NCBI GenBank assembly: GCA_937895515.1
Contig: CALAYS010000121.1
Location: forward strand, 1 to 25,134
Reading direction: 5' to 3'
Length of the DNA stretch: 25,134 nucleotides
Origin: an uncultured bacterium
GTDB lineage: Bacteria > Patescibacteriota > Minisyncoccia > Phycocordibacterales > UBA9973
How positions within the stretch are numbered: the first letter of the stretch is position 1; the number at the start of each line of letters is the position of its first letter. Of this stretch, positions 7,630 through 14,690 are shown one piece after another. The translations under genes were made by a program, and so were the position numbers. The notes under the pieces are model-generated. The model saw only the letters and a program-made list of their open reading frames with translations, was not told the DNA's origin and made no database searches.

Positions 7630-8677
7630 GATTATTAACTGAAAGAAAGTAATCATTCTTCAGTTTTTCAGAAAATCTATAAGTATTCGCATGGGAAAGA
7701 ACTCCAAGGTACGAGAATAATGTTGCGTCTAACTTTTCTCTTTCGAGTGATCCTGACTTATAAAGTACCATCTTTTCTTTGATTCTTCTTAAAATTCTTT
7801 TCATTGTTCTTTTGCGTACTCGCATATAGTTCGGGAATGCAACATATCCTAGAAAATCAACACCATGAGTATATTTACGAATGGTAATTTTCTTTGGGTG
7901 TATGCCGAGTCTTAGTTGCTCATTAAGGAATTTTGAAATGTCAGAAATTAAGGAAACGAGGTACTCTCTATCGTGACTTACAACAACAAAATCATCAGTA
8001 TATCGAGCATAGTATTTTACTTTCAACACATGCTTCATGTATTGATCAAATCTATCCATATAGATATTTGCAAACAGCTGGGATGTTAAGTTTCCAATCG
8101 GCAAACCAACACGGTCAAAAAGCGTTGATCTGTCGCTCGTAAAACTTTCTATCACCTCAATCAGCAAAGACATGAGCTTTTCATCTTTTATTCTCTCCTT
8201 GAGAATGCCGATGAGGATTTCATGGTGGACTGAATCAAAGAACTTCTCCACGTCACACTTAAGTATGTACACCGTTTTAGTATTACTCTTGCTTGATTTA
8301 GCAATCATAGTGCGTAGTGCCTGTACTCCCTTATGATTACCTTTACCAACCCGACAAGAAAATGAGTTGCCTATAAATGTCTTGTCGTACAACGGATATA
8401 AAATGTTCATAATCGCATGGTGCAAGACACGATCACGCACAATCGCTTTATGAATGTGTCGTCGTTTAGGATCAGAAATAAAGAAGTCTTCATAACCGCT
8501 ATGTTTGTATGATCCGGTTTTAAGTTCACGATACAGCTTGAATATCTCGCTTTCGAGATTTTTCTCAAAAGCGAGTACATCTTCTTTGCGACCCTTGTCA
8601 CGTTTAAATTCCTCCCATGCATAGAAGAGATTTTCTGGTTGAACTAATGTAGTGAATAACTTAATAAATATACGCAT
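7622..8677 (-). CDS. Diversity-generating retroelement reverse transcriptase
   Basis: 351 aa using the ATG at 8677, which opens with a sequence typical of DGR enzymes (NLFYAWEEFKR). An upstream ATG at 8716 would add 13 residues and overlap avd. Motifs: catalytic aspartate region DVEKFFDSV (142-150), then GLPIGNLTSQ (191-200) and the catalytic YTDD (226-229). The (I/V/L)GxxxSQ form instead of QGxxxSP is the mark of DGR reverse transcriptases and separates them from group II introns and retrons. The enzyme copies the template RNA (9071-9205) with errors at adenines and the cDNA replaces the variable repeat (9590-9724). There is no maturase or nuclease domain. It is divergent from avd, with the two start codons touching. 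Confidence 0.96.
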   Translation of the reverse strand: MRIFIKLFTTLVQPENLFYAWEEFKRDKGRKEDVLAFEKNLESEIFKLYRELKTGSYKHSGYEDFFISDPKRRHIHKAIVRDRVLHHAIMNILYPLYDKTFIGNSFSCRVGKGNHKGVQALRTMIAKSSKSNTKTVYILKCDVEKFFDSVHHEILIGILKERIKDEKLMSLLIEVIESFTSDRSTLFDRVGLPIGNLTSQLFANIYMDRFDQYMKHVLKVKYYARYTDDFVVVSHDREYLVSLISDISKFLNEQLRLGIHPKKITIRKYTHGVDFLGYVAFPNYMRVRKRTMKRILRRIKEKMVLYKSGSLEREKLDATLFSYLGVLSHANTYRFSEKLKNDYFLSVNNPD

Positions 8678-9025
8678 ATGAATGATGGTGATGTGCCGAT
8701 TCTGCGGAAAATCCATGAGCTATATAAGACATTTCATGAATATCGAACAGTAGTACCAAAGTCAGAACGATTCTCTATTTTTGAACGCTCTGAAAATGTA
8801 CTAATAGATATTCTTGAATATGTGCTTGAAGCAAGCTATGTATCAAGAGATCGTAAAGTGCTATTACTTGAGAAAGCGAGTGTTAAACTAAACATCTTTC
8901 GTTTCTTCGTCAGGTTGATGAAAGAAAGTAAAACGCTTGATGTTAAGAAATACACACTTCTGCAAAGTATCATCGACGAAATTGGTCGAATGCTTGGCGG
9001 ATGGATCAGATCCACAGAACGATAA
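8678..9025 (+). CDS. avd: DGR accessory variability determinant (Avd)
   Basis: 115 aa, all-helical, matching the four-helix-bundle Avd family in length and in its C-terminal signature (DEIGRMLGGWI at about 100-110) and the early PKSERFSI segment. Avd forms a basic pentameric barrel that binds the reverse transcriptase and the template RNA and is needed for mutagenic retrohoming. The protein is rich in lysine and arginine along predicted helices, which fits nucleic-acid binding. Unusually, avd is on the strand opposite to the reverse transcriptase, template and target gene, and its ATG begins one base after the reverse transcriptase ATG (sequence CATATG at 8675-8680). A strong hairpin follows its stop codon. 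A TTGAAC box at 8639-8644 is a possible -35 region, but the -10 is poor. Confidence 0.9.
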   Translation: MNDGDVPILRKIHELYKTFHEYRTVVPKSERFSIFERSENVLIDILEYVLEASYVSRDRKVLLLEKASVKLNIFRFFVRLMKESKTLDVKKYTLLQSIIDEIGRMLGGWIRSTER

Positions 9026-9029
9026 AAGC

Positions 9030-9056
9030 AAAAGGTATCCTTTACGGATACCTTTT
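9030..9056. terminator. Bidirectional terminator between avd and the template repeat
   Basis: Perfect 11-bp stem AAAAGGTATCC (9030-9040), five-base loop, GGATACCTTTT (9046-9056), with a T-run on each strand. It ends avd on the plus strand. On the minus strand it lies 14 bases beyond the template repeat, so it could end the template RNA or be part of its structure. Confidence 0.8.
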
Positions 9057-9070
9057 GTGTATATAAGATA

Positions 9071-9205
9071 CTTCGGAACAAACCCCGACACCGAGCCATA
9101 GTTATCGTTGGCATTGGACACATCGTTGGTGTCGAACTTCAACTTGTCGTCATTGAAGTTGAAGATAGGAGCCTTCGAGAACACGCCATTGGCATCAGGA
9201 GTTTT
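9071..9205 (-). repeat. DGR template repeat (TR)
   Basis: A 135-bp copy of the end of the target gene (9590-9724, offset 519). Of 22 differences, all fall at plus-strand T, that is at adenine in the template read on the minus strand. None falls at G, C or T of the template. This is the signature of DGR mutagenesis. The 5' part (minus sense) contains several AAY codons in the target frame, giving the Asn-rich peptide expected of a template. The non-varying block at 9074-9097 is the likely IMH* end. Confidence 0.97.
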
Positions 9206-9497
9206 ACCACTTTCCATCTATGTCACAAACCACGAAACATGATTTTGCACATGAATCATAATTCTGTATTTAATCTGACAACACAATTACTTGCTTGTCG
9301 TAAAAAGTGGTAAGCAGTATCCCTTATAACAGCGACACGCTCATGACAACCGTAATCATCATGATTCTGATCGTAGATTTCTCATAAGAGAAAGAGTTCG
9401 GCGACAGCAATCCGTAAACTGCTATGCACGAGCCTAGACTCAATGAGTAGTATATCAAATATATAAAAATTTTTCGAGGGCAAGAATCAAAAAGAAA
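9206..9497. other. Intergenic region upstream of the template repeat
   Basis: About 290 bases without a convincing gene. The right part is AT-rich, and a short hairpin TTCTC/GAGAA lies near 9379-9394. It probably holds the promoter and 5' part of the minus-strand template RNA. Bases 9306-9326 contain a degenerate copy of the GGTATCCC motif found in the hairpins at 9030 and 9498. Confidence 0.45.
9255..9281 (-). promoter_or_regulatory. Possible promoter of the template RNA
   Basis: On the minus strand, TTGTCA (9281-9276) and TATGAT (9260-9255) are spaced by 15 bases, shorter than ideal. Transcription would begin about 40 bases before the template repeat. Weak evidence; offered because a template RNA promoter is needed here. 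Confidence 0.3.
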
Positions 9498-9523
9498 AAG
9501 GGATACCACAAGTGGTATCCCTT
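9498..9523 (-). terminator. Hairpin downstream of the DGR target gene
   Basis: Perfect 11-bp stem with a four-base loop: AAGGGATACCA, CAAG, TGGTATCCCTT. On the minus strand it follows the variable gene and is followed by T-rich sequence, so it can terminate that transcript. In other DGRs a hairpin or cruciform just after the variable repeat helps target recognition; here it starts about 66 bases beyond the repeat, so that role is uncertain. It shares its GGTATCC core with the hairpin beside the template repeat. Confidence 0.75.
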
Positions 9524-9583
9524 AAAAAAATTCGAACGCAAGGATCAAGAAAGCAAAAGATTCAAACGTTCAAAGTACAAGCA

Positions 9584-10492
9584 TCAGTTCTGCGGAACAA
9601 ACCCCGACACCGAGCCACAGTAAACGCTGGCATTGGACACATCGCCGGCGCCGAACCCCAACTTGCCGTCACTGAAGTAGAAGAGAGGAGCCCCCGAGAA
9701 CACGCCATCGGCATCAGGAGCGAACTCATCACCTGCACAGTCGGTATCCAATTCTTCCCAACGAACATAGCGTTCGGGATGAACCAGAGCCATACAGCCG
9801 ATAGCGAATGCACCTAAGCCGAATTCGTTGCTTGCGAAGGTTTCCCTTGCTCTGCGAACGGATTTGCCACGGTGACGCATACCATACTGTACTGCAATAA
9901 TCAGGATGTCGCCTTGTTGTTCGGCTTCCAGGTGTTCCAGGAAGTCAACGGTGCGGGCATGCTGACGCAGTTTGCTCGGTACGATTTCACCGTTGCGGTA
10001 GTTTGTAAAGCTACGGCTGTCGGCTAATTTCGTGTGTACCAATTTCACTGCTTCGCAATACTGCTCGGCTTTGTCGGTGATTGCAGGAAACTGCTTTGTG
10101 GCAACCACGGATACTTTCGGGATAGCGAACCATCCTTCAGAACCTTCAGGAAGCGTAGGCAGGTTTTTTGCAAACTCCAATGCCTGTGTCGGATCAAGTC
10201 CGAACATGGTGGCAATGGTTTTTACCTGTTCTGCAATCGGTTTCGGACCCTTGTACTCTTTGGGGTAGGTGTAGTTTGAGGACACCACCTCATTGGTGTA
10301 CTGGTTTGTAGCCGAATGTTTTTGAATCAGCTCGCCAAGTTCTTTCCAGAACTCACGGCTTTCGTTAAGGCGTTGTGCGGAACCATCGGCTCCGTCTGTC
10401 AGTTGTTGTTTGTTGTACACAGCACGCCATTTGGCTGTGGCATCAAGACCCTTTGGGTCATCTGACGTGATCAACTTTTTAGTCGTCATCAT
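9584..10492 (-). CDS. DGR target (variable) protein
   Basis: 302 aa from the ATG at 10492, chosen because AAGGA lies about six bases before it, one of the few clear ribosome sites in the window; an upstream TTG would add 15 residues. The last ~45 residues are encoded by the variable repeat. Where the template specifies an Asn/Lys-rich peptide, this copy has Gly, Ser, Ala, Tyr and Cys. No signal peptide or membrane segment is visible, so it is probably cytosolic or virion-borne rather than secreted by Sec. The GVF...FVP ending resembles C-type-lectin-like DGR variable domains, but that fold is inferred. It has its own strong promoter, lies downstream of the terminase genes on the same strand and looks more GC-rich than its neighbours, suggesting a separate origin. 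Confidence 0.92.
   Translation of the reverse strand: MMTTKKLITSDDPKGLDATAKWRAVYNKQQLTDGADGSAQRLNESREFWKELGELIQKHSATNQYTNEVVSSNYTYPKEYKGPKPIAEQVKTIATMFGLDPTQALEFAKNLPTLPEGSEGWFAIPKVSVVATKQFPAITDKAEQYCEAVKLVHTKLADSRSFTNYRNGEIVPSKLRQHARTVDFLEHLEAEQQGDILIIAVQYGMRHRGKSVRRARETFASNEFGLGAFAIGCMALVHPERYVRWEELDTDCAGDEFAPDADGVFSGAPLFYFSDGKLGFGAGDVSNASVYCGSVSGFVPQN
9590..9724 (-). repeat. DGR variable repeat (VR)
   Basis: The copy of the template inside the 3' end of the target gene; 22 adenine-site substitutions in 135 bp (A to G is most frequent, with several A to T and A to C). The block 9593-9618 is identical to the template and GC-rich near the gene end, consistent with the initiation-of-mutagenic-homing site. 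The repeat ends at the target stop codon (TGA). Confidence 0.97.
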
Positions 10493-10582
10493 CTTTTTCC
10501 TTTTTTGATTTGAAAAGAACTGGGTCCCGACACCCAAGTCCTCGATTGTTTAGATAGAGGTCGGGTATCGTTTATCAGTACC

Positions 10583-10611
10583 ATTGTATCACGAAAGAAG
10601 TGTTTTGTCAA
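10583..10611 (-). promoter_or_regulatory. Strong sigma70-type promoter of the DGR target gene
   Basis: Minus strand TTGACA (10611-10606), exactly 17 bases, then TACAAT (10588-10583) preceded by TG in the extended -10 position. The transcript would start near 10576, leaving an ~84-base leader with a CCCGAC/GTCGGG hairpin before the ribosome site. This is the best consensus promoter in the window. Confidence 0.85.
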
Positions 10612-10652
10612 TCATAAGCAATCTGGAATAAGCCAATAAATACAAGCTATAA

Positions 10653-12185
10653 CTAACCAATAATTCTGACATTACTCTCAACATCAACATAATCACTATG
10701 ATAAAGAATATCGTCATCGTCACAACCATAGTTTCGGTCAGTACTAATCCATGCCATGAGGACTGTTCCCTCATTGGAATGCTTATCTAGTGTCGAATTA
10801 ATAAGGAGTGAAAATGCATCGGCAAGGTCATCGTGTTTCTCAACACCAAAGCCGACCAATTGCTGTATTAAGTCTTCACAACCGTGTCGTGGGAACTTAA
10901 TAATCCCTGATTTAATTGAAGTCGAAGTAAGAGACAGTCTCGTTCTCTTGTCTCCCTTAGGCTTGACTGCTTCAGCTTTCACTCCGTTTAGTTCAAGCAT
11001 TTGTGGCAGTGCTTCTTGATACGCCACACTTTCGACAAAGAGCGTATCTTGCCTTCTGGGCATCTGTGTATTCTTGAAATTCTTCATGAGATCGACTTGT
11101 GCAGGAAAGTTGAGTTTCTGTTGTATTGGATTTGGAAGAATATATATTCTCATTTTCTCGCGACGAGAATACACATGAGCAGAAACGATAGCAGTATAAT
11201 CAGCAGAGTCCTTGGTTGAGATTGCAAGATCCACACCTGCATAGGTACCACGATATCCTTTGTGTTTTGTTCCAGGCAATTCATCGTAGTATTGAATCCA
11301 CTCTGGGTATATCACTTGATCATCGCTTGGAATGATACGGAGGAGGTATTCTCGTTGCCATGATATTTCACTTGCTACACTCATTTTCTGTTCTTCAACA
11401 TCTTTGGCTTCAGGATATTTTCCAGGCCATAAGCAGTTGTCTTCTTCGTCTAGAAGTGGGTATTGTTTGAAAGTACCTTTTGATCGCTTATTATCAATAT
11501 CTTCCTTGATACGCATGAGCAGAGAGTCTTCATGCAACAGGTTCCCGACAATGATTAAGCGTGTCTTTCTGTCTCCCGCAGGGATAACTTCGCCATAGAG
11601 CCATTGGTATGTCTTATCTCGTCCCTCGCGCGTTTTGGTAGACTGTACATCTTCTACGTCGTCACAAATGATGAGATCGGGACGGTGTTCATTGTGTCGT
11701 GATCCTCGGATACTTTGCTCAGTTGAAGCCACGGTGATTCTGGCACCGCTTTTATTGAACACAAGCGAGTAGGAACCCCACTCGTCGCTTTCTTCTTGAA
11801 ATGGTCCTAAGTCTTTCTTCAAGAGATCATTTCCTTCAAGCTCACTCTTAATATTCATCATATGTTGTTTTGCTTGTATTCTGGTTTGGCAGAAAATCAT
11901 ACAAAACTTCTTTTGCTGTTTGCCGAGAATTGCCCATATCGGATACGCAGTCGTTACCATTGTTGATTTGCCCGATCCACGGAATGCTACTACATACAGA
12001 TTCTCCGTTGCTGACTTTTCAAGGTTATGAATTATTTCTTTCTGGAAGTCCGCTGTTTCGTACTTTACATAGTGAGCGTAGTAAAAGTGAAAGAAGTAGA
12101 GGAAGCTGTCTCTTGTGATAGAGGTTCGCACTAACTTATCTTTCATCATTCGGTTCACTAAACTGGTTTCAATGATTTTAGTCAT
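10653..12185 (-). CDS. terL: Phage terminase large subunit
   Basis: 510 aa. ATPase domain: Walker A FRGSGKST (68-75), Walker B LIICDD (171-176) followed by an acidic residue, and a coupling-type motif VGNLLHED (213-220). RNase-H-like nuclease domain: GVDLAIS (317-323, D319), a later VES acidic position, and HDDLADAF near the C-terminus. Together these are the motor and headful/cos nuclease of DNA packaging. The length is normal for the family and nothing appears broken. It follows the small terminase gene with a two-base gap. No portal or prohead gene follows; instead the next gene is the DGR target. It may package the island's own DNA into particles made by a helper phage, or be the relic of a prophage. 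Confidence 0.9.
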   Translation of the reverse strand: MTKIIETSLVNRMMKDKLVRTSITRDSFLYFFHFYYAHYVKYETADFQKEIIHNLEKSATENLYVVAFRGSGKSTMVTTAYPIWAILGKQQKKFCMIFCQTRIQAKQHMMNIKSELEGNDLLKKDLGPFQEESDEWGSYSLVFNKSGARITVASTEQSIRGSRHNEHRPDLIICDDVEDVQSTKTREGRDKTYQWLYGEVIPAGDRKTRLIIVGNLLHEDSLLMRIKEDIDNKRSKGTFKQYPLLDEEDNCLWPGKYPEAKDVEEQKMSVASEISWQREYLLRIIPSDDQVIYPEWIQYYDELPGTKHKGYRGTYAGVDLAISTKDSADYTAIVSAHVYSRREKMRIYILPNPIQQKLNFPAQVDLMKNFKNTQMPRRQDTLFVESVAYQEALPQMLELNGVKAEAVKPKGDKRTRLSLTSTSIKSGIIKFPRHGCEDLIQQLVGFGVEKHDDLADAFSLLINSTLDKHSNEGTVLMAWISTDRNYGCDDDDILYHSDYVDVESNVRIIG

Positions 12186-12187
12186 AG

Positions 12188-12595
12188 TTATTTTTCTTTA
12201 TTAATTCTTTTAATAGATTTGCTCTTGGTGATAGAAGCGAGCTTAAGAGCGTTACGCACAATCTTTTGTTGTGACGGCGTGAGTGCTTCACTTTCTTCTT
12301 TGGTTGTGATTTCAAGTTTGTTTTTATAGTTGTCGTTGCGATGACGAAGCCAAAAACTGATGGCAGGATAGTTCTTTTCTTTGATCAGCGTGAGTAGCTG
12401 ACTTTCACTCATGTCGTTCACAAGAGCCACACCATCTTTGAGTGCCTGATCCATTTTTTTCAGAAAGACAGGATCTGATTTTCGCCATTTGTATACACTA
12501 TTTCTTGATACACCAGTTTTTTCACATGCCACTTGTACAATCGGGACTTTTGTCAGTTCTTCAAAGAACTGATCTTGGAGTTTATTTTTCTTCAT
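12188..12595 (-). CDS. terS: Terminase small subunit-like helix-turn-helix protein
   Basis: 135 aa. A helix-turn-helix (about 16-43, VACEKTGVSRNSVYKWRKSDP) resembles the DNA-binding domain of phage small terminases that recognise the packaging start site. The middle (65-90) is helical and could be the oligomerisation region. The C-terminal 35 residues are rich in Lys, Ser and Ile. It overlaps the end of the ParB-methyltransferase gene by 14 bases and lies two bases before terL, so the three genes form one operon. The role is assigned mainly from context, and a generic phage HTH protein is the alternative. Confidence 0.72.
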   Translation of the reverse strand: MKKNKLQDQFFEELTKVPIVQVACEKTGVSRNSVYKWRKSDPVFLKKMDQALKDGVALVNDMSESQLLTLIKEKNYPAISFWLRHRNDNYKNKLEITTKEESEALTPSQQKIVRNALKLASITKSKSIKRINKEK

Positions 12596-13862
12596 AGAAG
12601 TTTTTGATTATCTCTGCTTTCCGACCAGTCAGTTTTTCGTAACGGCGAATTGCTAAATCACAAAATACGGGTTCAATTTCTAAGGAATACACCTTGCGCC
12701 CCAACTGATCCGCACAGATCATCGTGCTTGCCGATCCCGAGAAGGCATCAAAAATAATGTCGCCTGGCTTAGTGCAACGCATAATAAACTTATGGTGTAA
12801 TTCTGGATTCTTGCTTGTCGGATGTTCCATCTGATTCGACGGAAGTCGTTTAGTTGCCCAGAGGTTTGAAATTTCTTCAAGCAGTTGGTTGCCTGTAGTT
12901 AAATCTTTGTTTTGTATCTCATTGAGATTTTTAACCAAGTCAGACAAGTACGGTGACCCTTTACTTCCGTAGACACAAAATTCTGTACATTTATTGAAAG
13001 CTACCGTAGGGGTCGGTGAGGAGTTGTTTTTCACCCAGACATTGAGCCGTCTATTCTTGATACCGAGTTCCATATACAGCGTTTGAAAAACCCACACCCA
13101 AGCTTCGTCCGCCCAGAACGCCACATGTAGGTCATCAACAGATACAGCAAGAGCAGATTTTAAGACTTGTCGGATAAAATCAACGTATTCTTTCGGTGAT
13201 TGATTATCATCGAAAGACCCACCATAGTTTCGGGTGTTACCAACGCCTTTGTCATATGACAGCCCAATGTTGAACGGTGGATCACTGTAGATAGCCGTGG
13301 CTTTGTGTTCACCGAATAGTTTTTGTACTGCGTGTATATCTGTTGAGCTGGCACACAAAAGTTTGTGATCTCCCATGACAATAAGATCTCCTTTTTGCAC
13401 AACAGGGGTCTTTATCTTTTTGATTTCCTTGTCGACATCAAATTTATCATCTTTTGTGTCTTTGTCTTTGTCTTCGTCCCAGAATTTTGCAATTTCCATA
13501 TCAGAAAACCCTGCAAATTTTATGAGATCTAAATCAAATGACTTGAGCTTTTCAAAATCCCATTCACCATCGTTGACGTTGCTTTCAAGTGCAATCTTTG
13601 TACGCTCATTATTTGTGAGAGTACGATCAGGAACGAGAACAGGGACTTCTTTGATGCCTAATTGAGTAAGGGCAGTTTTTCTTTGATTCCCTGACAAAAT
13701 AGTATTGTCGGTATCAATCACAATCACACTATGGAAACCGCTTTGTGTGATTTTTTCTTTTAGCTTTTCAAGAGCGACCTTTGTTATTTTTCTTGGATTT
13801 TCTTTCCAAGGTATGAGAGCGTTAACATCTCTCACTTCTGCACGCCATTGTATTTTTTGCAT
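12582..13862 (-). CDS. ParB-domain DNA methyltransferase
   Basis: 426 aa. The N-terminal ParB/Srx-like nuclease domain (about 10-100) has LSGNQRKTAL at 56-65 where classical ParB proteins have a GERR motif. A highly charged linker (128-150) follows. The C-terminal half is an adenine- or N4-cytosine methyltransferase: DPPF at 194-197 and FSGSAST near residue 375, the beta-class order. Such fusions are common beside terminase genes in phages, where they probably modify phage DNA before packaging or protect it from restriction. Here it leads the operon ahead of terS and terL. The recognition sequence is unknown. No cognate nuclease is adjacent, so it works alone or overlaps in role with Mod. Confidence 0.9.
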   Translation of the reverse strand: MQKIQWRAEVRDVNALIPWKENPRKITKVALEKLKEKITQSGFHSVIVIDTDNTILSGNQRKTALTQLGIKEVPVLVPDRTLTNNERTKIALESNVNDGEWDFEKLKSFDLDLIKFAGFSDMEIAKFWDEDKDKDTKDDKFDVDKEIKKIKTPVVQKGDLIVMGDHKLLCASSTDIHAVQKLFGEHKATAIYSDPPFNIGLSYDKGVGNTRNYGGSFDDNQSPKEYVDFIRQVLKSALAVSVDDLHVAFWADEAWVWVFQTLYMELGIKNRRLNVWVKNNSSPTPTVAFNKCTEFCVYGSKGSPYLSDLVKNLNEIQNKDLTTGNQLLEEISNLWATKRLPSNQMEHPTSKNPELHHKFIMRCTKPGDIIFDAFSGSASTMICADQLGRKVYSLEIEPVFCDLAIRRYEKLTGRKAEIIKNFYEEK

Positions 13863-13964
13863 GTAGTTTTTTGTTTGATTAGTAAGGTAGATGACGAATC
13901 TACTATCTTTATCAAATCAAAATGGTACATAGCCATGTAATCGACATGATATTGAGTCCACATA

Positions 13965-13993
13965 GAAAAAACCGCTTGTTTTTAAAGCGGTTT
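13965..13993 (-). terminator. Intrinsic terminator of the gene at 14033-14632
   Basis: Stem AAACCGCTT/AAGCGGTTT (9 bp) with a seven-base loop. On the minus strand it ends in six T residues. It separates the winged-helix gene from the terminase operon, so the latter needs its own promoter within 13863-13964; I see no good -35/-10 pair there. Confidence 0.8.
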
Positions 13994-14032
13994 AGAAAAG
14001 TTATCCACTCAAGATGGTGTCAACTTGAGAAT

Positions 14033-14632
14033 TTATTCTCTTTCGATATGAATTTTAGGATTTATACGATACCCAGATCCTTTCTTGCCATCAATCAATT
14101 TTAGATTCTTGAGTTTTAAAGTATTGCAAGCATAGTCATTAAATGTTTGTACGATTTTTGCTACAGCGGGATTTGTCGGGCAGTCCAAAAGTGATCTCAA
14201 ATCTTCGGTCTGTATGTAACCCTTTTTATTTAAAAGTAAATCAAGTAATTTCTTTCTTTTTCCATTTTCGGATATGTCATACGAGTAAACTTTTCCATCA
14301 ATAATTCTATTTAATGTTACATCACTAGTCTCATACACAATAACAACTTCACTATTTTGTGCTTGTGCAGTTTTTTCCTTTTTTGCGTTTAGTTGTCGTA
14401 GCTCTCTTAGAATCAAAACATCAGTCGGTACATAATTTGCCATAATGTAATTATTCTTTTCAGGAATTCCGATTCTAGTGAGTTCCGTCATTCGTTCTAG
14501 AGTAGGTCGAATACTATCAATCACGGCTTTCTGGTGCTCAGAAAACTTTTTTGCAACATCCTGAAGCTTGTCAAAATGCTCCTTTCCAATGAGGTCGGCA
14601 ACTGTTTGAGGTTTATTGATATCCTTTGACAT
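14033..14632 (-). CDS. Putative DNA-binding protein divergent from the LexA-type repressor
   Basis: 199 aa from the ATG at 14632; an in-frame upstream ATG would run through the promoter and is rejected. The N-terminal 80 residues are helical with heptad-like spacing (about 20-60). The last ~75 residues end in KGSGYRINPKI, which resembles the wing of winged-helix DNA-binding domains of response-regulator type. I do not recognise the family. It is transcribed divergently from the LexA-like gene from an overlapping promoter, an arrangement like the CI/Cro switch of temperate phages, so it may be a lytic-side regulator or antirepressor. The promoter TATACT box ends six bases before ATG, predicting a leaderless message. 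It carries its own terminator. Confidence 0.6.
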   Translation of the reverse strand: MSKDINKPQTVADLIGKEHFDKLQDVAKKFSEHQKAVIDSIRPTLERMTELTRIGIPEKNNYIMANYVPTDVLILRELRQLNAKKEKTAQAQNSEVVIVYETSDVTLNRIIDGKVYSYDISENGKRKKLLDLLLNKKGYIQTEDLRSLLDCPTNPAVAKIVQTFNDYACNTLKLKNLKLIDGKKGSGYRINPKIHIERE

Positions 14633-14638
14633 GAGGGA

Positions 14639-14690
14639 AGTATAGCAAAAACTTGCTTTTTTGTATAGCATAATTTATACTATTTATACC
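14639..14690. promoter_or_regulatory. Divergent overlapping promoters and candidate LexA-type operators
   Basis: Plus strand: TTGCTT (14653-14658), 17 bases, TATACT (14676-14681), then ATG at 14691. Minus strand: TATACA (14667-14662), 17 bases, TATACT (14644-14639), then ATG at 14632. Both predict messages with almost no leader. GTATAGCA occurs as a direct repeat at 14640-14647 and 14663-14670, overlapping the minus-strand -10 and -35. GTATA/TATAC arms at 14663-14667 and 14676-14680 form a dyad over the plus promoter. These are the best operator candidates for the LexA-like protein. Confidence 0.6.

Noticed and set aside
7622..8677. Retron or group II intron reverse transcriptase
   Set aside because: The SQ-type motif, the TR/VR pair and Avd identify a DGR; there is no maturase domain, intron domain V or retron msr/msd.
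8888..9217. Minus-strand open frame through the template repeat
   Set aside because: It is open only because the template repeat copies the coding end of the target gene; downstream it runs antisense through avd. Not a gene.
9512..9817. Plus-strand open frame opposite the variable repeat
   Set aside because: Fully antisense to the target gene, with no promoter or ribosome site; its codons mirror the target reading frame.
10653..13862. Type I or II restriction system containing the ParB-methyltransferase
   Set aside because: The adjacent genes are terminase subunits, not a nuclease or specificity subunit.
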